This document shows, piece after piece, positions 33,155 through 41,556 of a stretch of 64,000 nucleotides of DNA (the stretch's first letter is position 1; the number at the start of each line of letters is the position of its first letter). The translations under genes were made by a program, and so were the position numbers. The stretch spans positions 124,001-188,000 of the forward strand of contig CAJTEW010000001.1 of assembly GCA_910575605.1 (NCBI GenBank), read 5' to 3'. A model generated the notes under the pieces. That model worked only from the letters and a program-made list of their open reading frames with translations. It was not told where the DNA came from and ran no database searches. The stretch comes from Lachnospiraceae bacterium. GTDB taxonomy: Bacteria > Bacillota > Clostridia > Lachnospirales > Lachnospiraceae.

Positions 33155-35305
33155 CTACTTTACTCCCCGTTTAAAATGCCCTCTTGTATATTCCATCTTA
33201 AGCATATTCTGCTCCTCTTGTTTAAGAAACAGACTTTGGTATAAATCCATAATTTCCCGGACTTTTAACGACGGTTCTGTCGTAAAATCAAGCCGGATGC
33301 CGGACGGAGAAAGCTTCTCTATCTCATCCCTCATATCGAACAGCATAAGCGGCATACAGTTGTACATGACATTATAACAATATTTACAAAAATTTATTAC
33401 TGCAAATTTTTTTTGGCATCTGTCAGTAATCCAGCTAATCCCTTCTTCTTTCTTACAACCCTTTGTTGTCATTTTTATGCAGTTTGCGCTTATCATCACT
33501 GGCTGATAACCATACACAATGAGACTTCCGCCTCCTAAAGTCCCCCTTAGCTCATGAAAATTAAGCTCCACTGGAAGGGTATAATCCTCAAAGCCCGTCT
33601 GCTTCATAAAGTTTTTACTTTCCTTATTAAAAACATACACATTAAAATCAGAAATTACCGGTTTCACGTAATTTTTCCTTCCAAGCCATTCAAAGCTTTC
33701 AAAATTACGGAGCAGTATGCCGTCGTACACTGCATTAAGCTTATCATAGACAGTCTCATAATAAGCGATGGCCCTGTCCCGGAAAATGTAGGGCATTGCA
33801 GTATAAACCCTGACATCCCTTTCTTTTCTGATTCTCTGAACCATTTCTAAAACATCTGCATTAAATGCAGTACTGCCTTCTATATAAATTCTGTTAAGAA
33901 ACGGATAATCTGCCACAGCAGATAATTGGGATATATTCTGTACAGATACAGCTATGATCCTTTCTTTTGTGTCATGCTCTTCTTTCTCTCCGGCGCAAAG
34001 CCTTAAAGGGACTTCTCCTTTTACACTTCTTCTATACTTGGAGAGAATCTGTTTTGTTAGTTTAAAAAGACCCTCTCTTCGCAGTTCATTCAATGACTGC
34101 ATTGGAAGAAAAGTACTGCCTTCTAATGTAACCTTGAGGCTGTCAAACGCAAATTCCGTATTTCCAGTCTTTCTAAGCTGCTTTTCCACTCTTTCTTTAT
34201 CAAGAGGCGCCTTGAGCGCTGGCTGCACAACATCTCCTAGAAGCTCCAGACAGACAGCTTTACCATTTCCACAATATTCCATGGATAGTGTAGCACGTTT
34301 TCCTTCGGAAAGTATTAAAATACCATTAATTTTTTCTTTAATTTTATAGTCATTATCCCTTTTGGCCGTATCTCCTTTACACTCTGGTTTATATAAAGAT
34401 ATCATTTCTCTTCCGTTCTGGCGGTGATAATAACCATTACAGTATCCCCGTCTTGTATAGGCATCCAAAAGGGCCTGTCTGTCTGTATCAGACACATGAT
34501 ATCTGCCTTTTTTCTGGGACAAATAAAGGTCCGTATACTTTCGATACATACTGACAACAGTGTAGACATAGCCGGGCTGCTTCATTCTCCCTTCAATCTT
34601 AAAGGAGTCAATCCCTGCCGGCAACAGTAACGGAATATCATCTATCGTACACAGATCCTTAAGGCTCAACAGATCCTGAGGCTTTTTCCCGTCAAGAGCA
34701 TAAGGAAGCCTGCAGGGCTGCGCACACTGTCCTCTGTTTCCGCTCCGTCCTCCAATCATGCTGCTTAAAAGACACTGGCCAGAATAACAGTAACACATAG
34801 CCCCGTGCACAAAACATTCAACCTCCAGCCCTGTCTTTTCCTTAATATCCCGTACTTCCTTTAAAGACAGCTCTCTTGCCGGCACAATCCGGTCTGCCCC
34901 AAGCCTCCCGAAAAAACTGGCGCCAAGGGCATTTGTCACTGCAGCCTGGGTACTGACATGGATGGACATATCCGGAAAATTATGTTTCACAAACTGCATG
35001 ACACCAATATCCTGTACAATTACTGCATCTAGTCCCTGCCTGTAATATGGAACAAGATATTCATAAAGCTTCTCCATTTCATTTTCTTTTAATAATGTAT
35101 TTACTGTCAGATAAATCTTACGGCCGTGCAGATGTACATAATCAATTGCCCCAAGCAGCTCTTCCTCTTTCGGGTTATCTGCATAAGCTCTTGCACCAAA
35201 AAGGCTTCCCCCTATATATACAGCATCTGCCCCGGCGCAGACTGCAGCCTTAAGGCTCTCAAGGGAGCCTGCCGGCGCAAGTATTTCAATCCCATTTTTT
35301 TTCAT
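33155..35305 (-). CDS. U32-family peptidase, DUF3656-containing (RlhA/YrrO-like)
   Basis: 716 residues. N-terminal U32 domain with EILAPAGSLESLKAAVCAGADAVYIGG and the signature VECFVHGAMCYCYSGQCLLSSMIGGRSGNRGQCAQPCRLPY, whose cysteines can bind Fe-S. A DUF3656 region follows (~370-450). RlhA-type members make 5-hydroxycytidine in 23S rRNA, others modify tRNA U34; 'peptidase' is a historic label. It ends 8 bp before the SEDS gene and follows the zapA terminator. Confidence 0.9.
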   Translation of the reverse strand: MKKNGIEILAPAGSLESLKAAVCAGADAVYIGGSLFGARAYADNPKEEELLGAIDYVHLHGRKIYLTVNTLLKENEMEKLYEYLVPYYRQGLDAVIVQDIGVMQFVKHNFPDMSIHVSTQAAVTNALGASFFGRLGADRIVPARELSLKEVRDIKEKTGLEVECFVHGAMCYCYSGQCLLSSMIGGRSGNRGQCAQPCRLPYALDGKKPQDLLSLKDLCTIDDIPLLLPAGIDSFKIEGRMKQPGYVYTVVSMYRKYTDLYLSQKKGRYHVSDTDRQALLDAYTRRGYCNGYYHRQNGREMISLYKPECKGDTAKRDNDYKIKEKINGILILSEGKRATLSMEYCGNGKAVCLELLGDVVQPALKAPLDKERVEKQLRKTGNTEFAFDSLKVTLEGSTFLPMQSLNELRREGLFKLTKQILSKYRRSVKGEVPLRLCAGEKEEHDTKERIIAVSVQNISQLSAVADYPFLNRIYIEGSTAFNADVLEMVQRIRKERDVRVYTAMPYIFRDRAIAYYETVYDKLNAVYDGILLRNFESFEWLGRKNYVKPVISDFNVYVFNKESKNFMKQTGFEDYTLPVELNFHELRGTLGGGSLIVYGYQPVMISANCIKMTTKGCKKEEGISWITDRCQKKFAVINFCKYCYNVMYNCMPLMLFDMRDEIEKLSPSGIRLDFTTEPSLKVREIMDLYQSLFLKQEEQNMLKMEYTRGHFKRGVK

Positions 35306-35322
35306 ATCTTACCTTTAAAAAA

Positions 35323-35341
35323 GGATGCCCGCTGGGCACCC
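35323..35341 (-). terminator. Terminator between zapA and the U32 gene
   Basis: Minus-strand GGGTGCCC-AGC-GGGCATCC stem followed directly by TTTTTT. It lies only 18 bp before the U32 ATG, so it may act as an attenuator allowing partial read-through. Confidence 0.8.
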
Positions 35342-35349
35342 TCTTGCCT

Positions 35350-35760
35350 TTATTTTTTCTTATTCTTCATCTCAGTCTCTAGCTGGACAATCTTCATCTG
35401 AAGCTCCTTGTTCTCCTCCTTCAGCTTGTCCAGCGCCTTGTCCGCATTCTCAAGCTTAATCTGTACGGAAATCAGCTCATGCTTTAGATCGTACATCTCC
35501 TTGTCCTTTGCTTCGATGTCATTCTCCAGAGTTCCTCCCTGCTTTCTAGCCTTAAAATAATCGTCCGCAATATTAAGGGCAAGAAGCACACTCCTTGTCT
35601 CCGCACTCTGCTTACGATAGCCCTCACTGCTTGAACACTCCTCAATCTTATGATTCAGATATGTAGATACCTTCTGGAGATAATCTTCACTTTCAAATCC
35701 ACTTAATGTAAATACTTTCCCACCTATTAATACTTCCGTATAATTTTTTGATGATGCCAT
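35350..35760 (-). CDS. zapA: Cell division protein ZapA-like with C-terminal coiled coil
   Basis: 136 residues. ZapA domain ~6-90 (TEVLIGGKVFTLSGFESEDYLQKVSTYLN), then a coiled coil (~75-132; KLKEENKELQMKIVQLETEMKNKK). ZapA bundles FtsZ filaments at the division site. The ATG at 35760 follows TTGAGGGAGGCTTCT. It has its own promoter just downstream of ruvB. Confidence 0.9.
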   Translation of the reverse strand: MASSKNYTEVLIGGKVFTLSGFESEDYLQKVSTYLNHKIEECSSSEGYRKQSAETRSVLLALNIADDYFKARKQGGTLENDIEAKDKEMYDLKHELISVQIKLENADKALDKLKEENKELQMKIVQLETEMKNKKK

Positions 35761-35794
35761 AGAAGCCTCCCTCAAACTTTGTTACTATGTACCT

Positions 35795-35823
35795 ATTATA
35801 AACGAAACTCTCATAAAAACCAA
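35795..35823 (-). promoter_or_regulatory. Sigma-A-type promoter of zapA
   Basis: Minus-strand -35 TTGGTT (35823-35818), 17 bp, -10 TATAAT (35800-35795). It begins at the base after the ruvB stop. Confidence 0.65.
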
Positions 35824-36831
35824 CTATTTTTCGATATTTTCACAAGAAATTCCCAGATGGCCATATGCCTTCTCTGTCACAACCCTTCCACGGGGGGTTC
35901 TCATAAGGAAACCATTCTTCAAAAGATAGGGCTCATAAACATCTTCAATGGTTCCTGTATCCTCACTGACTGCCGCAGCTAATGTATCAAGCCCCACCGG
36001 GCCTCCTAAAAATTTGTCAATGATTGTAAGAAGGAGATTTCTGTCCGTCTGGTCTAGTCCTTCCTTATCTACATCTAAAAGATCCAGTGCATAATTTGCC
36101 ACATCCTCTGTAATATAACCGTCATACTTCACCTGCGCAAAATCACGTACCCGTTTTAGGAAACGGTTAGCAAGCCTCGGCGTCCCCCTGGAACGCCTGG
36201 CAAGCGCTGTGGCTCCCTTCTCATCAATCTCAACATCCAGCATCCTGGCAGAACGCAAAATAATCGTTTTAAGCTCCTCTACAGTATAAAACTCAAGCCT
36301 GTGAATCACCCCAAACCTGTCACGCAAAGGAGCGGTAAGCATCCCTGCCCTTGTAGTTGCCCCTACAAGAGTAAACTTCGGAAGGTCCAGCCTGATAGAA
36401 CGGGCGCTTGCACCCTTCCCAATCATAATATCAATCGCATAGTCTTCCATGGCCGGATATAAAACCTCCTCCACCTGACGATTCAGTCTGTGAATCTCAT
36501 CCACAAAAAGAACGTCCCCTTCCTGTAAGTTATTCAGTATGGCGGCCATCTCCCCTGGTTTTTCAATAGCCGGGCCTGAGGTTGTCTTAATATGAACCTG
36601 CATCTCATTGGCAATAATGCCCGCAAGAGTAGTCTTTCCAAGCCCTGGAGGACCATAGAAAAGTACGTGATCTAACGCCTCTCCCCGTTCCTTCGCAGCC
36701 CTGATAAAAATCTTCAATGTCTCCTTCGCCTTTTCCTGCCCCACATAATCATCAAGAAGCTGCGGGCGGAGGGACCCTTCTATTTTTATATCCTCTTCCA
36801 GATTCTCTGTTGTAATAATTCTTCTTGCCAT
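35824..36831 (-). CDS. ruvB: Holliday junction DNA helicase RuvB
   Basis: 335 residues. AAA+ motor of branch migration. Walker [19 protein letters not shown], Walker [13 protein letters not shown], sensor [19 protein letters not shown], and the C-terminal winged helix ([25 protein letters not shown]). Paired with ruvA 19 bp upstream; the resolvase partner in this organism is RecU, also in the window. Confidence 0.98.
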   Translation of the reverse strand: MARRIITTENLEEDIKIEGSLRPQLLDDYVGQEKAKETLKIFIRAAKERGEALDHVLFYGPPGLGKTTLAGIIANEMQVHIKTTSGPAIEKPGEMAAILNNLQEGDVLFVDEIHRLNRQVEEVLYPAMEDYAIDIMIGKGASARSIRLDLPKFTLVGATTRAGMLTAPLRDRFGVIHRLEFYTVEELKTIILRSARMLDVEIDEKGATALARRSRGTPRLANRFLKRVRDFAQVKYDGYITEDVANYALDLLDVDKEGLDQTDRNLLLTIIDKFLGGPVGLDTLAAAVSEDTGTIEDVYEPYLLKNGFLMRTPRGRVVTEKAYGHLGISCENIEK

Positions 36832-36850
36832 AGCTCCCCCTCAAATCAGG

Positions 36851-37468
36851 CTAAAACGTCATAAATTTAAGTGCCTGCTTTAATACTGTCTCAACATCTG
36901 CATCTTCTGTAATCTCAACCTTCTTAACTGCCTTTAATGCTTCTGTGCTTCCATATCCTAGGGCAGTTAGTGCCTGAACCGCCTCACTTTGCACCCCGCT
37001 GGCAGGTGAAGCTGTGCCTTTAACATCGCTCTCTCTATCCGATACAGCATGCAAAAGTGCATCCTCAATACTCAACTTGTCCCTAAGCTCCACAATCAGC
37101 TTCTCCGCTGTCTTTTTTCCGATACCTGGAGCCGCACAGATAGCTTTCACATCCCCAGACATTACTGCAAAGCGCAAATCGTCCGGTGAAAGCACAGATA
37201 AAATAGACTGTCCACCCTTAGGGCCGATTCCGCTTACACCGATTAGAAGCTTAAACACATGCAGATCATCTCTCGTAAGAAATCCAAAAAGCTGCATTGC
37301 ATCCTCTTTTACATTCAGATAGGTATAAAGCCTCACCTCCTGCCCTGCCTGAGGAAGAAGGCTCATAGACTGAGCGGACATGAAAACGCCAAACCCAACG
37401 CCCCCCACATCTACAATCACCTTATCCTCCTCAAAGGCTGCCAGTTCACCTCTTATATAAGATATCAT
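36851..37468 (-). CDS. ruvA: Holliday junction DNA helicase subunit RuvA
   Basis: 205 residues. OB domain (MISYIRGELAAFEEDKVIVDVGGVGFGV), tandem helix-hairpin-helix motifs (LIGVSGIGPKGGQSIL; ICAAPGIGKKTAEKLIVELRDK) and the C-terminal RuvB-binding domain (VQALTALGYGSTEALKAV). It recognises the junction and anchors RuvB. AGGAGGAGTT precedes the ATG. Confidence 0.98.
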   Translation of the reverse strand: MISYIRGELAAFEEDKVIVDVGGVGFGVFMSAQSMSLLPQAGQEVRLYTYLNVKEDAMQLFGFLTRDDLHVFKLLIGVSGIGPKGGQSILSVLSPDDLRFAVMSGDVKAICAAPGIGKKTAEKLIVELRDKLSIEDALLHAVSDRESDVKGTASPASGVQSEAVQALTALGYGSTEALKAVKKVEITEDADVETVLKQALKFMTF

Positions 37469-37476
37469 AACTCCTC

Positions 37477-37977
37477 CTAAAACTGTATATTTACAAGTCT
37501 TTTTAACATCTGTCCAGAAAGGATTCCAATCATAAGCCCGGTAACTGTCCCCGCCGCGAGAAGCCCAGGAATATAATAGGATATGCTGAAGGTCTCAACA
37601 ATAAACATTGCAATAAGAAGCTGCCCAATATTGTGAAATACTCCTCCCGCCACACTGATGCCTGTCACGCTGAATCTGTCACCCTTCTTAAGAGCTGCCA
37701 TAACAGTGAGACTTAAAAGTCCACCTGCAAGACTGTATAAAATACTAATATAATTCCCAAAAATCAGTCCAGAAAGGACAACCCTCACAACAGAAAGGAC
37801 ATACACCTCCTGAAGCCTCATCTTATACAGCGCTGTCACTATAACCAGATTGGCAAGCCCAAGTTTCGCTCCAGGAATCCCCAGAGAAATGGGAATCAAT
37901 GTCTCTACATAGCTGAATATAAGTGCCAAAGCAGTAAACACTCCAAGGAAAGCAGTCCTAGTTCGCCACAGCATCAT
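37477..37977 (-). CDS. Gx transporter family membrane protein (HepI-like)
   Basis: 166 residues, about five membrane helices. ETLIPISLGIPGAKLGLANLVIVTALY and VFHNIGQLLIAMFIVET mark the family labelled heptaprenyl diphosphate synthase component I or Gx transporter, an ECF-type S-component-like fold. The substrate is unknown; quinone or isoprenoid links are weak. The start ATG at 37977, after AAAGGTGAGT, lies inside the 3' end of the NusG-II gene (20-bp overlap), so they are coupled. Confidence 0.88.
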   Translation of the reverse strand: MMLWRTRTAFLGVFTALALIFSYVETLIPISLGIPGAKLGLANLVIVTALYKMRLQEVYVLSVVRVVLSGLIFGNYISILYSLAGGLLSLTVMAALKKGDRFSVTGISVAGGVFHNIGQLLIAMFIVETFSISYYIPGLLAAGTVTGLMIGILSGQMLKRLVNIQF

Positions 37978-38329
37978 ACTCACCTTTTTCACCACTGTTT
38001 ACTTCTACAATCACCTTATTGGGAAGACAGATAATGCTTTCATGCTTTTTGGAAACTGCCTTCTGATTTACACACAGCTTATCTGGACAGTCTGCCTTCG
38101 TCATATCCGCCTTTCCATTCTTGATGACAAGATAATTTGTTCCTTCATTAATGACAATCTCCTGATCCTCGCCGAGGTTGTAAACACCTTCAATTACACC
38201 GTTCACCTTCACAGTAACCGAGCCTGCCCCGCCTGCCCCAATTACACTGTGCAGAAAATAGGCCAGCCCTGCCACTGCAAGAACAATAAAAATTAATAGT
38301 ATATCATTCTTCTTTATTCCTGTATTCAT
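37958..38329 (-). CDS. NusG domain II-containing exported protein
   Basis: 123 residues. One N-terminal membrane anchor (~8-28), then a NusG-II-type beta domain (VTVKVNGVIEGVYNLGEDQEIVI) with two cysteines in ADMTKADCPDKLCVNQKAV and a third in SIICLPNKVIVEV. These proteins usually pair with the Gx transporter and often with ApbE or Rnf genes, as here; an electron-transfer accessory role is plausible but unproven. The ATG at 38329 is preferred for its 9-bp spacing from GAGG. Confidence 0.87.
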   Translation of the reverse strand: MNTGIKKNDILLIFIVLAVAGLAYFLHSVIGAGGAGSVTVKVNGVIEGVYNLGEDQEIVINEGTNYLVIKNGKADMTKADCPDKLCVNQKAVSKKHESIICLPNKVIVEVNSGEKGEYDAVAN

Positions 38330-38352
38330 ATTCATCTACCTCTCTGTCTTTT

Positions 38353-38421
38353 ATTTTAACACAACAATTTCTCTCGTGCAATCACATGTTCGATTGCATA
38401 TCTTACTTTTTATGCTATAAT
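38353..38421. promoter_or_regulatory. Divergent promoters sharing an inverted repeat
   Basis: Plus (apbE): TTGCAT 38394-38399, 16 bp, TATAAT 38416-38421. Minus (NusG-II): TTGCAC 38381-38376, 17 bp, TAAAAT 38358-38353 with a TG extension. The two -35s lie within a perfect inverted repeat TGCAATC-N8-GATTGCA (38377-38398), a likely site for one dimeric regulator acting on both genes. Confidence 0.6.
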
Positions 38422-38462
38422 AAAAAAATAACAGCAATACTTACTAATTTTCGAGGTGCTTT

Positions 38463-39443
38463 ATGAGACACAAAAAACGAATTGCACTTTTATGTGCCGC
38501 AGCCATGCTTCTTTCCGGCTGTCTGAAACTTCCAGGGGAGAGGGAGCTGACTTATTCTGATACTCTCTTTGATACAGTCATACGTGTTCAGATTTTAGAC
38601 CCGGCAGAGCCTGAGGTCATAGACGGAGTGAAAAAGCTGTGTAAGTATTATGATACTCTTTTTTCCAAGACTTCAGAGGAAAGCGATATCTACCGCATCA
38701 ATACTGCCGCTGGAGCTCCTGTGGAGGTCTCCCAGGACACTTTGACATTGTTGAAAAAAGGAATTTATTATGGTGATCTGTCAAACGGACTCTTTGACAT
38801 TACCGTAGGCTCTGTATCAAATATCTGGGATTTTAAAGCAGAGACCCCCGCCGTACCTGCGCCAGAGACTGCGGCATCAGCCGTATCTCATATAGGCTAT
38901 AAGAATATTATTATAGAAGAAAACACGGTCCGTCTTTTGGATCCTTACACATTGATTGATGTAGGAGCAATCGCAAAAGGATATATTGCGGACCGCATCA
39001 GAGATTATCTTAAGGAAAACGATGTAAAACATGCCGTTATTGATTTGGGAGGAAATATTCTTGTACTTGGCACGAAAACAGACGGCTCCAAGTATAATAT
39101 CGGAATACAAAAGCCCTTTGATGAAACCGGGAACCCCATAACTTCTGTAAAAATAGAAAACCAGTCTGTTGTGACTACCGGAATTTATCAGCGTTATTTT
39201 GAAATAGACGGAAAAATCTATCACCATGTCCTAAACCCGCATACCGGGTTTCCGTGTGAAAATAATTTATACAGTGTCACTATCATCACCGACTCATCTC
39301 TTACTGCTGACGCTTTAAGTACCGTCTGTTATCTTTTGGGATATGAAAAAGGTATGAAGCTTGTGAACCAGCTTGACAATGTGGATGCCATATTTATAAC
39401 AAATGATGAGGTTCTGCATTATTCTGACAATTTTTTAAAATAA
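38463..39443 (+). CDS. apbE: FAD:protein FMN transferase ApbE (lipoprotein)
   Basis: 326 residues. Lipobox LLSGC (Cys ~20) anchors it outside the membrane. ApbE motifs: SNGLFDITVGSVSNIWDF, LIDVGAIAKGYIADRI, VIDLGGNILVLG and the metal-site TADALSTVCYLLG. It transfers FMN from FAD to a Thr in S/TGAT-type sites, such as those on RnfG and RnfD encoded 4 kb away. It is on the plus strand with its own divergent promoter. Confidence 0.95.
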   Translation: MRHKKRIALLCAAAMLLSGCLKLPGERELTYSDTLFDTVIRVQILDPAEPEVIDGVKKLCKYYDTLFSKTSEESDIYRINTAAGAPVEVSQDTLTLLKKGIYYGDLSNGLFDITVGSVSNIWDFKAETPAVPAPETAASAVSHIGYKNIIIEENTVRLLDPYTLIDVGAIAKGYIADRIRDYLKENDVKHAVIDLGGNILVLGTKTDGSKYNIGIQKPFDETGNPITSVKIENQSVVTTGIYQRYFEIDGKIYHHVLNPHTGFPCENNLYSVTIITDSSLTADALSTVCYLLGYEKGMKLVNQLDNVDAIFITNDEVLHYSDNFLK

Positions 39444-39475
39444 CTGATGCTGTGCCAGGCTGCAGCGTAAAAAGC

Positions 39476-39510
39476 AGCCTGTACATGATCCCTTTCTTCA
39501 TGTACAGGCT
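39476..39510. terminator. Convergent terminator between apbE and the YQ-rich gene
   Basis: AGCCTGTACATGA / TCATGTACAGGCT, a perfect 13-bp stem with a 9-base loop. On the minus strand CTGCTTTTT follows. On the plus strand the T-tract is weak. A competing stem CAGGCTGC/GCAGCCTG (39457-39481) overlaps its left arm. Confidence 0.8.
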
Positions 39511-39525
39511 GTAGCTTCTTAATTA

Positions 39526-40221
39526 TTAATAATAATAGTATCTGTTTGCGCCAAATCCGGCAACAGCCATGATAATTCCGAAAATAATACTTAATGCAAG
39601 GGCAATTCCGATAAATATCAATTCTGCACGGCAGAAGTTTCTTCTGTTGACATTTCCGGTTTTCCCAAATGCCCATACGCAACAGAATATAATATTCAGA
39701 CATGGAATTCCCATAATAAGTAGTGTTATGACCCATTCCCCCATTGACATAGGCGCTGTATCCATGCCGTCAGTATAGTTCTGACTATAGCCGGTATTGC
39801 TTCCCACATTGTAATTATAATTATCCTGATACTGCTTTTGGTAATTCATGTTACCGCAGCTTTGATACTGCTTTTGGTAATTTGTATTGCCATAGCTCTG
39901 ATTCTGCTGATAATTACCTGTACTGCCATAATTTTGGCCCTGCTGATAGTTACCTGTACTGTCATACCCCTGGCCATATCCGGTATTTGAAGCTGTATAT
40001 TGTCCTAAATCAACACTGGCATTTGGATCTGTAAACTTTCCTGAATCCTCACTGGCACTGCCGGCAGAGGACGTAAGCTGTCCCGAATCCGTACCGGCAC
40101 TTAGAAAAGAATCCTGCCCGATGCCTTCCGTATTCAGGCCTGTATCTGTAGTCTCCTGTATTTCCTGCCCGCCTGTCTGTGCATCCTGGCTGTCTGGCAT
40201 ATTATCAAAATTGTTTTCCAT
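39526..40221 (-). CDS. Membrane protein with Tyr/Gln/Gly/Asn-rich low-complexity N-terminus
   Basis: 231 residues. Residues 1-150 are polar low complexity: an acidic Ser/Thr/Gln part, then GYGQGYDSTGNYQQGQNYGSTGNYQQNQ- and NYQKQYQ-type repeats, prion-like in composition. Residues ~155-231 form two membrane helices with MSMGEWVITLLIMGIPCLNI and FAFGKTGNVNRRNFCRAELI-like connecting loop, a domain common in Lachnospiraceae small membrane proteins; it ends NRYYYY. Function unknown. AAGGAGGAAATCAC precedes the ATG. It is a single gene with its own promoter and terminator. Confidence 0.85.
   Translation of the reverse strand: MENNFDNMPDSQDAQTGGQEIQETTDTGLNTEGIGQDSFLSAGTDSGQLTSSAGSASEDSGKFTDPNASVDLGQYTASNTGYGQGYDSTGNYQQGQNYGSTGNYQQNQSYGNTNYQKQYQSCGNMNYQKQYQDNYNYNVGSNTGYSQNYTDGMDTAPMSMGEWVITLLIMGIPCLNIIFCCVWAFGKTGNVNRRNFCRAELIFIGIALALSIIFGIIMAVAGFGANRYYYY
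39826..39970 (-). repeat. Degenerate short repeats coding Tyr/Gln-rich units
   Basis: Repeated ctgctgatarttacctgtact and atactgcttttggtaatt blocks (plus strand) encode GNYQQ- and NYQKQYQ-type units of about 12 residues within the N-terminal part of the gene. Confidence 0.75.
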
Positions 40222-40262
40222 ATGTGATTTCCTCCTTGTTCTTTATCACTGCAATTATTCTT

Positions 40263-40291
40263 ATTTTATCACGTTATTCTGCCTATTGCAA
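40263..40291 (-). promoter_or_regulatory. Sigma-A-type promoter of the YQ-rich gene
   Basis: Minus-strand -35 TTGCAA (40291-40286), 17 bp, -10 TAAAAT (40268-40263). The -35 overlaps the last codons of the DUF2752 gene. Confidence 0.6.
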
Positions 40292-40744
40292 GTTTAGCAG
40301 AGTCTTAAGCAGATTATACCTGTAGTAGCTCATAGGCGGCTCTCCCGGAAAATACCAAAACATTCTCCATATATAGAAAAATATCATAGCACATAATACA
40401 AATACGCCACACCATTTTAACCTTGACATTTCCTTCTTAAGTAAAATATAACGGTTAAAACAGAACAAAAAAACAAGCAGAACAATAGGAAAAATAAATG
40501 GATGAATCACCCATGCATTATAAAAATCCAGTTTAAAAAATGCCAGGCCGGCCCGTGTAAGTCCGCACCCCGGACATGGAAATCCAGTAATCATTACCAT
40601 CGGACACAGACTCCCAAACAGCCATTTTCCAAACACAAAATAGACGGCAATTAACACCACCGCCCATTTTGCAGACTTTATATCCTTTAACAGCAGTCTC
40701 CATGCATCAGAGAATATCTGCCTTAAGTTTCGTCTTTTTTCCAT
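40283..40744 (-). CDS. DUF2752 membrane protein
   Basis: 153 residues, three or four membrane helices. The family motif GFPCPGCGLTRAGLAFFKLD (~48-67), with its C-P-G-C-G-x-T-R core, is clear. Function unknown. The ATG at 40744 follows AAGGAAGAG. It begins 7 bp after the rnfB stop, so it is probably the last gene of the rnf operon; no terminator separates them. Confidence 0.87.
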   Translation of the reverse strand: MEKRRNLRQIFSDAWRLLLKDIKSAKWAVVLIAVYFVFGKWLFGSLCPMVMITGFPCPGCGLTRAGLAFFKLDFYNAWVIHPFIFPIVLLVFLFCFNRYILLKKEMSRLKWCGVFVLCAMIFFYIWRMFWYFPGEPPMSYYRYNLLKTLLNLQ

Positions 40745-40751
40745 CTCTTCC

Positions 40752-41543
40752 TTACAAAATGATCTTCTTCGGACATTTCTCGGCACACTTACCACAGTGT
40801 GTACATTTTGCAGGATCAATGTGTGCGATATTATCAAGTACCTTCACTGCATCAAACTCACATACCTTCTCACACATTTTACAGCCGATGCATCCCACAG
40901 AGCATGCCTTCATGACATCCTTACCCTTATCCTTAGAGCTGCACTGTACAAGATGCTTCTGGGAATAAGGCACAAGCTCAATCAACTTCTTCGGACATGC
41001 GGCAATACACTTTCCACAGGCCTTACATTCTTCCTTGTCCACGACCGCAGCACCGTCCACAATATGAATGGCATCAAAAGGACAAGCCTTCACACAGGTT
41101 CCCTCGCCGAGACATCCATAATTACAGGACTTTGGTCCGCCGTTCTGCATCATGTTTACCATTACACAGTCGCCGAGGCCGTGATATTCATAATCCTGTC
41201 CGGCCTTCCCGCAGGTTCCTGCACATTTTACGAATGCCACCTGGCGCTCTGCGGCTCCTGCCTCTACGCCCATAATGGCGCCGATCTTTTCAGCCACCGG
41301 CGTACCTCCTACCGGACAGCCGCCGATTTCTGCCTCGCCTTTTACAATTGCCGCCGCCAGGCCGGAACATCCTGCATAACCGCAGCCGCCGCAGTTATTT
41401 CCAGGAAGAACTCCTAAAATCGCTTCTTCCCTCTCGTCAACCTCTACTGCAAATTTCTTTCCCGCTGCCCCAAGGAACACACCAATGAATAATCCGGTGC
41501 CGCCCACAACCAACGCAGCAATCAAAATACCTGTTATACTCAT
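40752..41543 (-). CDS. rnfB: Rnf complex subunit B (Fe-S electron entry protein)
   Basis: 263 residues. One N-terminal membrane helix, then the CGGCGYAGCSGLAAAIV cluster domain with a later Cys in GGCPVGG, and four ferredoxin-type motifs (CLGEGTCVKACPF; CKACGKCIAACP; CIGCKMCEKVCEF; CTHCGKCAEKCP). RnfB takes electrons from ferredoxin. The start MSITGILI at 41543 follows GGAGGGAGCAGACG and lies 13 bp after rnfA. Confidence 0.95.
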   Translation of the reverse strand: MSITGILIAALVVGGTGLFIGVFLGAAGKKFAVEVDEREEAILGVLPGNNCGGCGYAGCSGLAAAIVKGEAEIGGCPVGGTPVAEKIGAIMGVEAGAAERQVAFVKCAGTCGKAGQDYEYHGLGDCVMVNMMQNGGPKSCNYGCLGEGTCVKACPFDAIHIVDGAAVVDKEECKACGKCIAACPKKLIELVPYSQKHLVQCSSKDKGKDVMKACSVGCIGCKMCEKVCEFDAVKVLDNIAHIDPAKCTHCGKCAEKCPKKIIL

Positions 41544-41556
41544 CGTCTGCTCCCTC

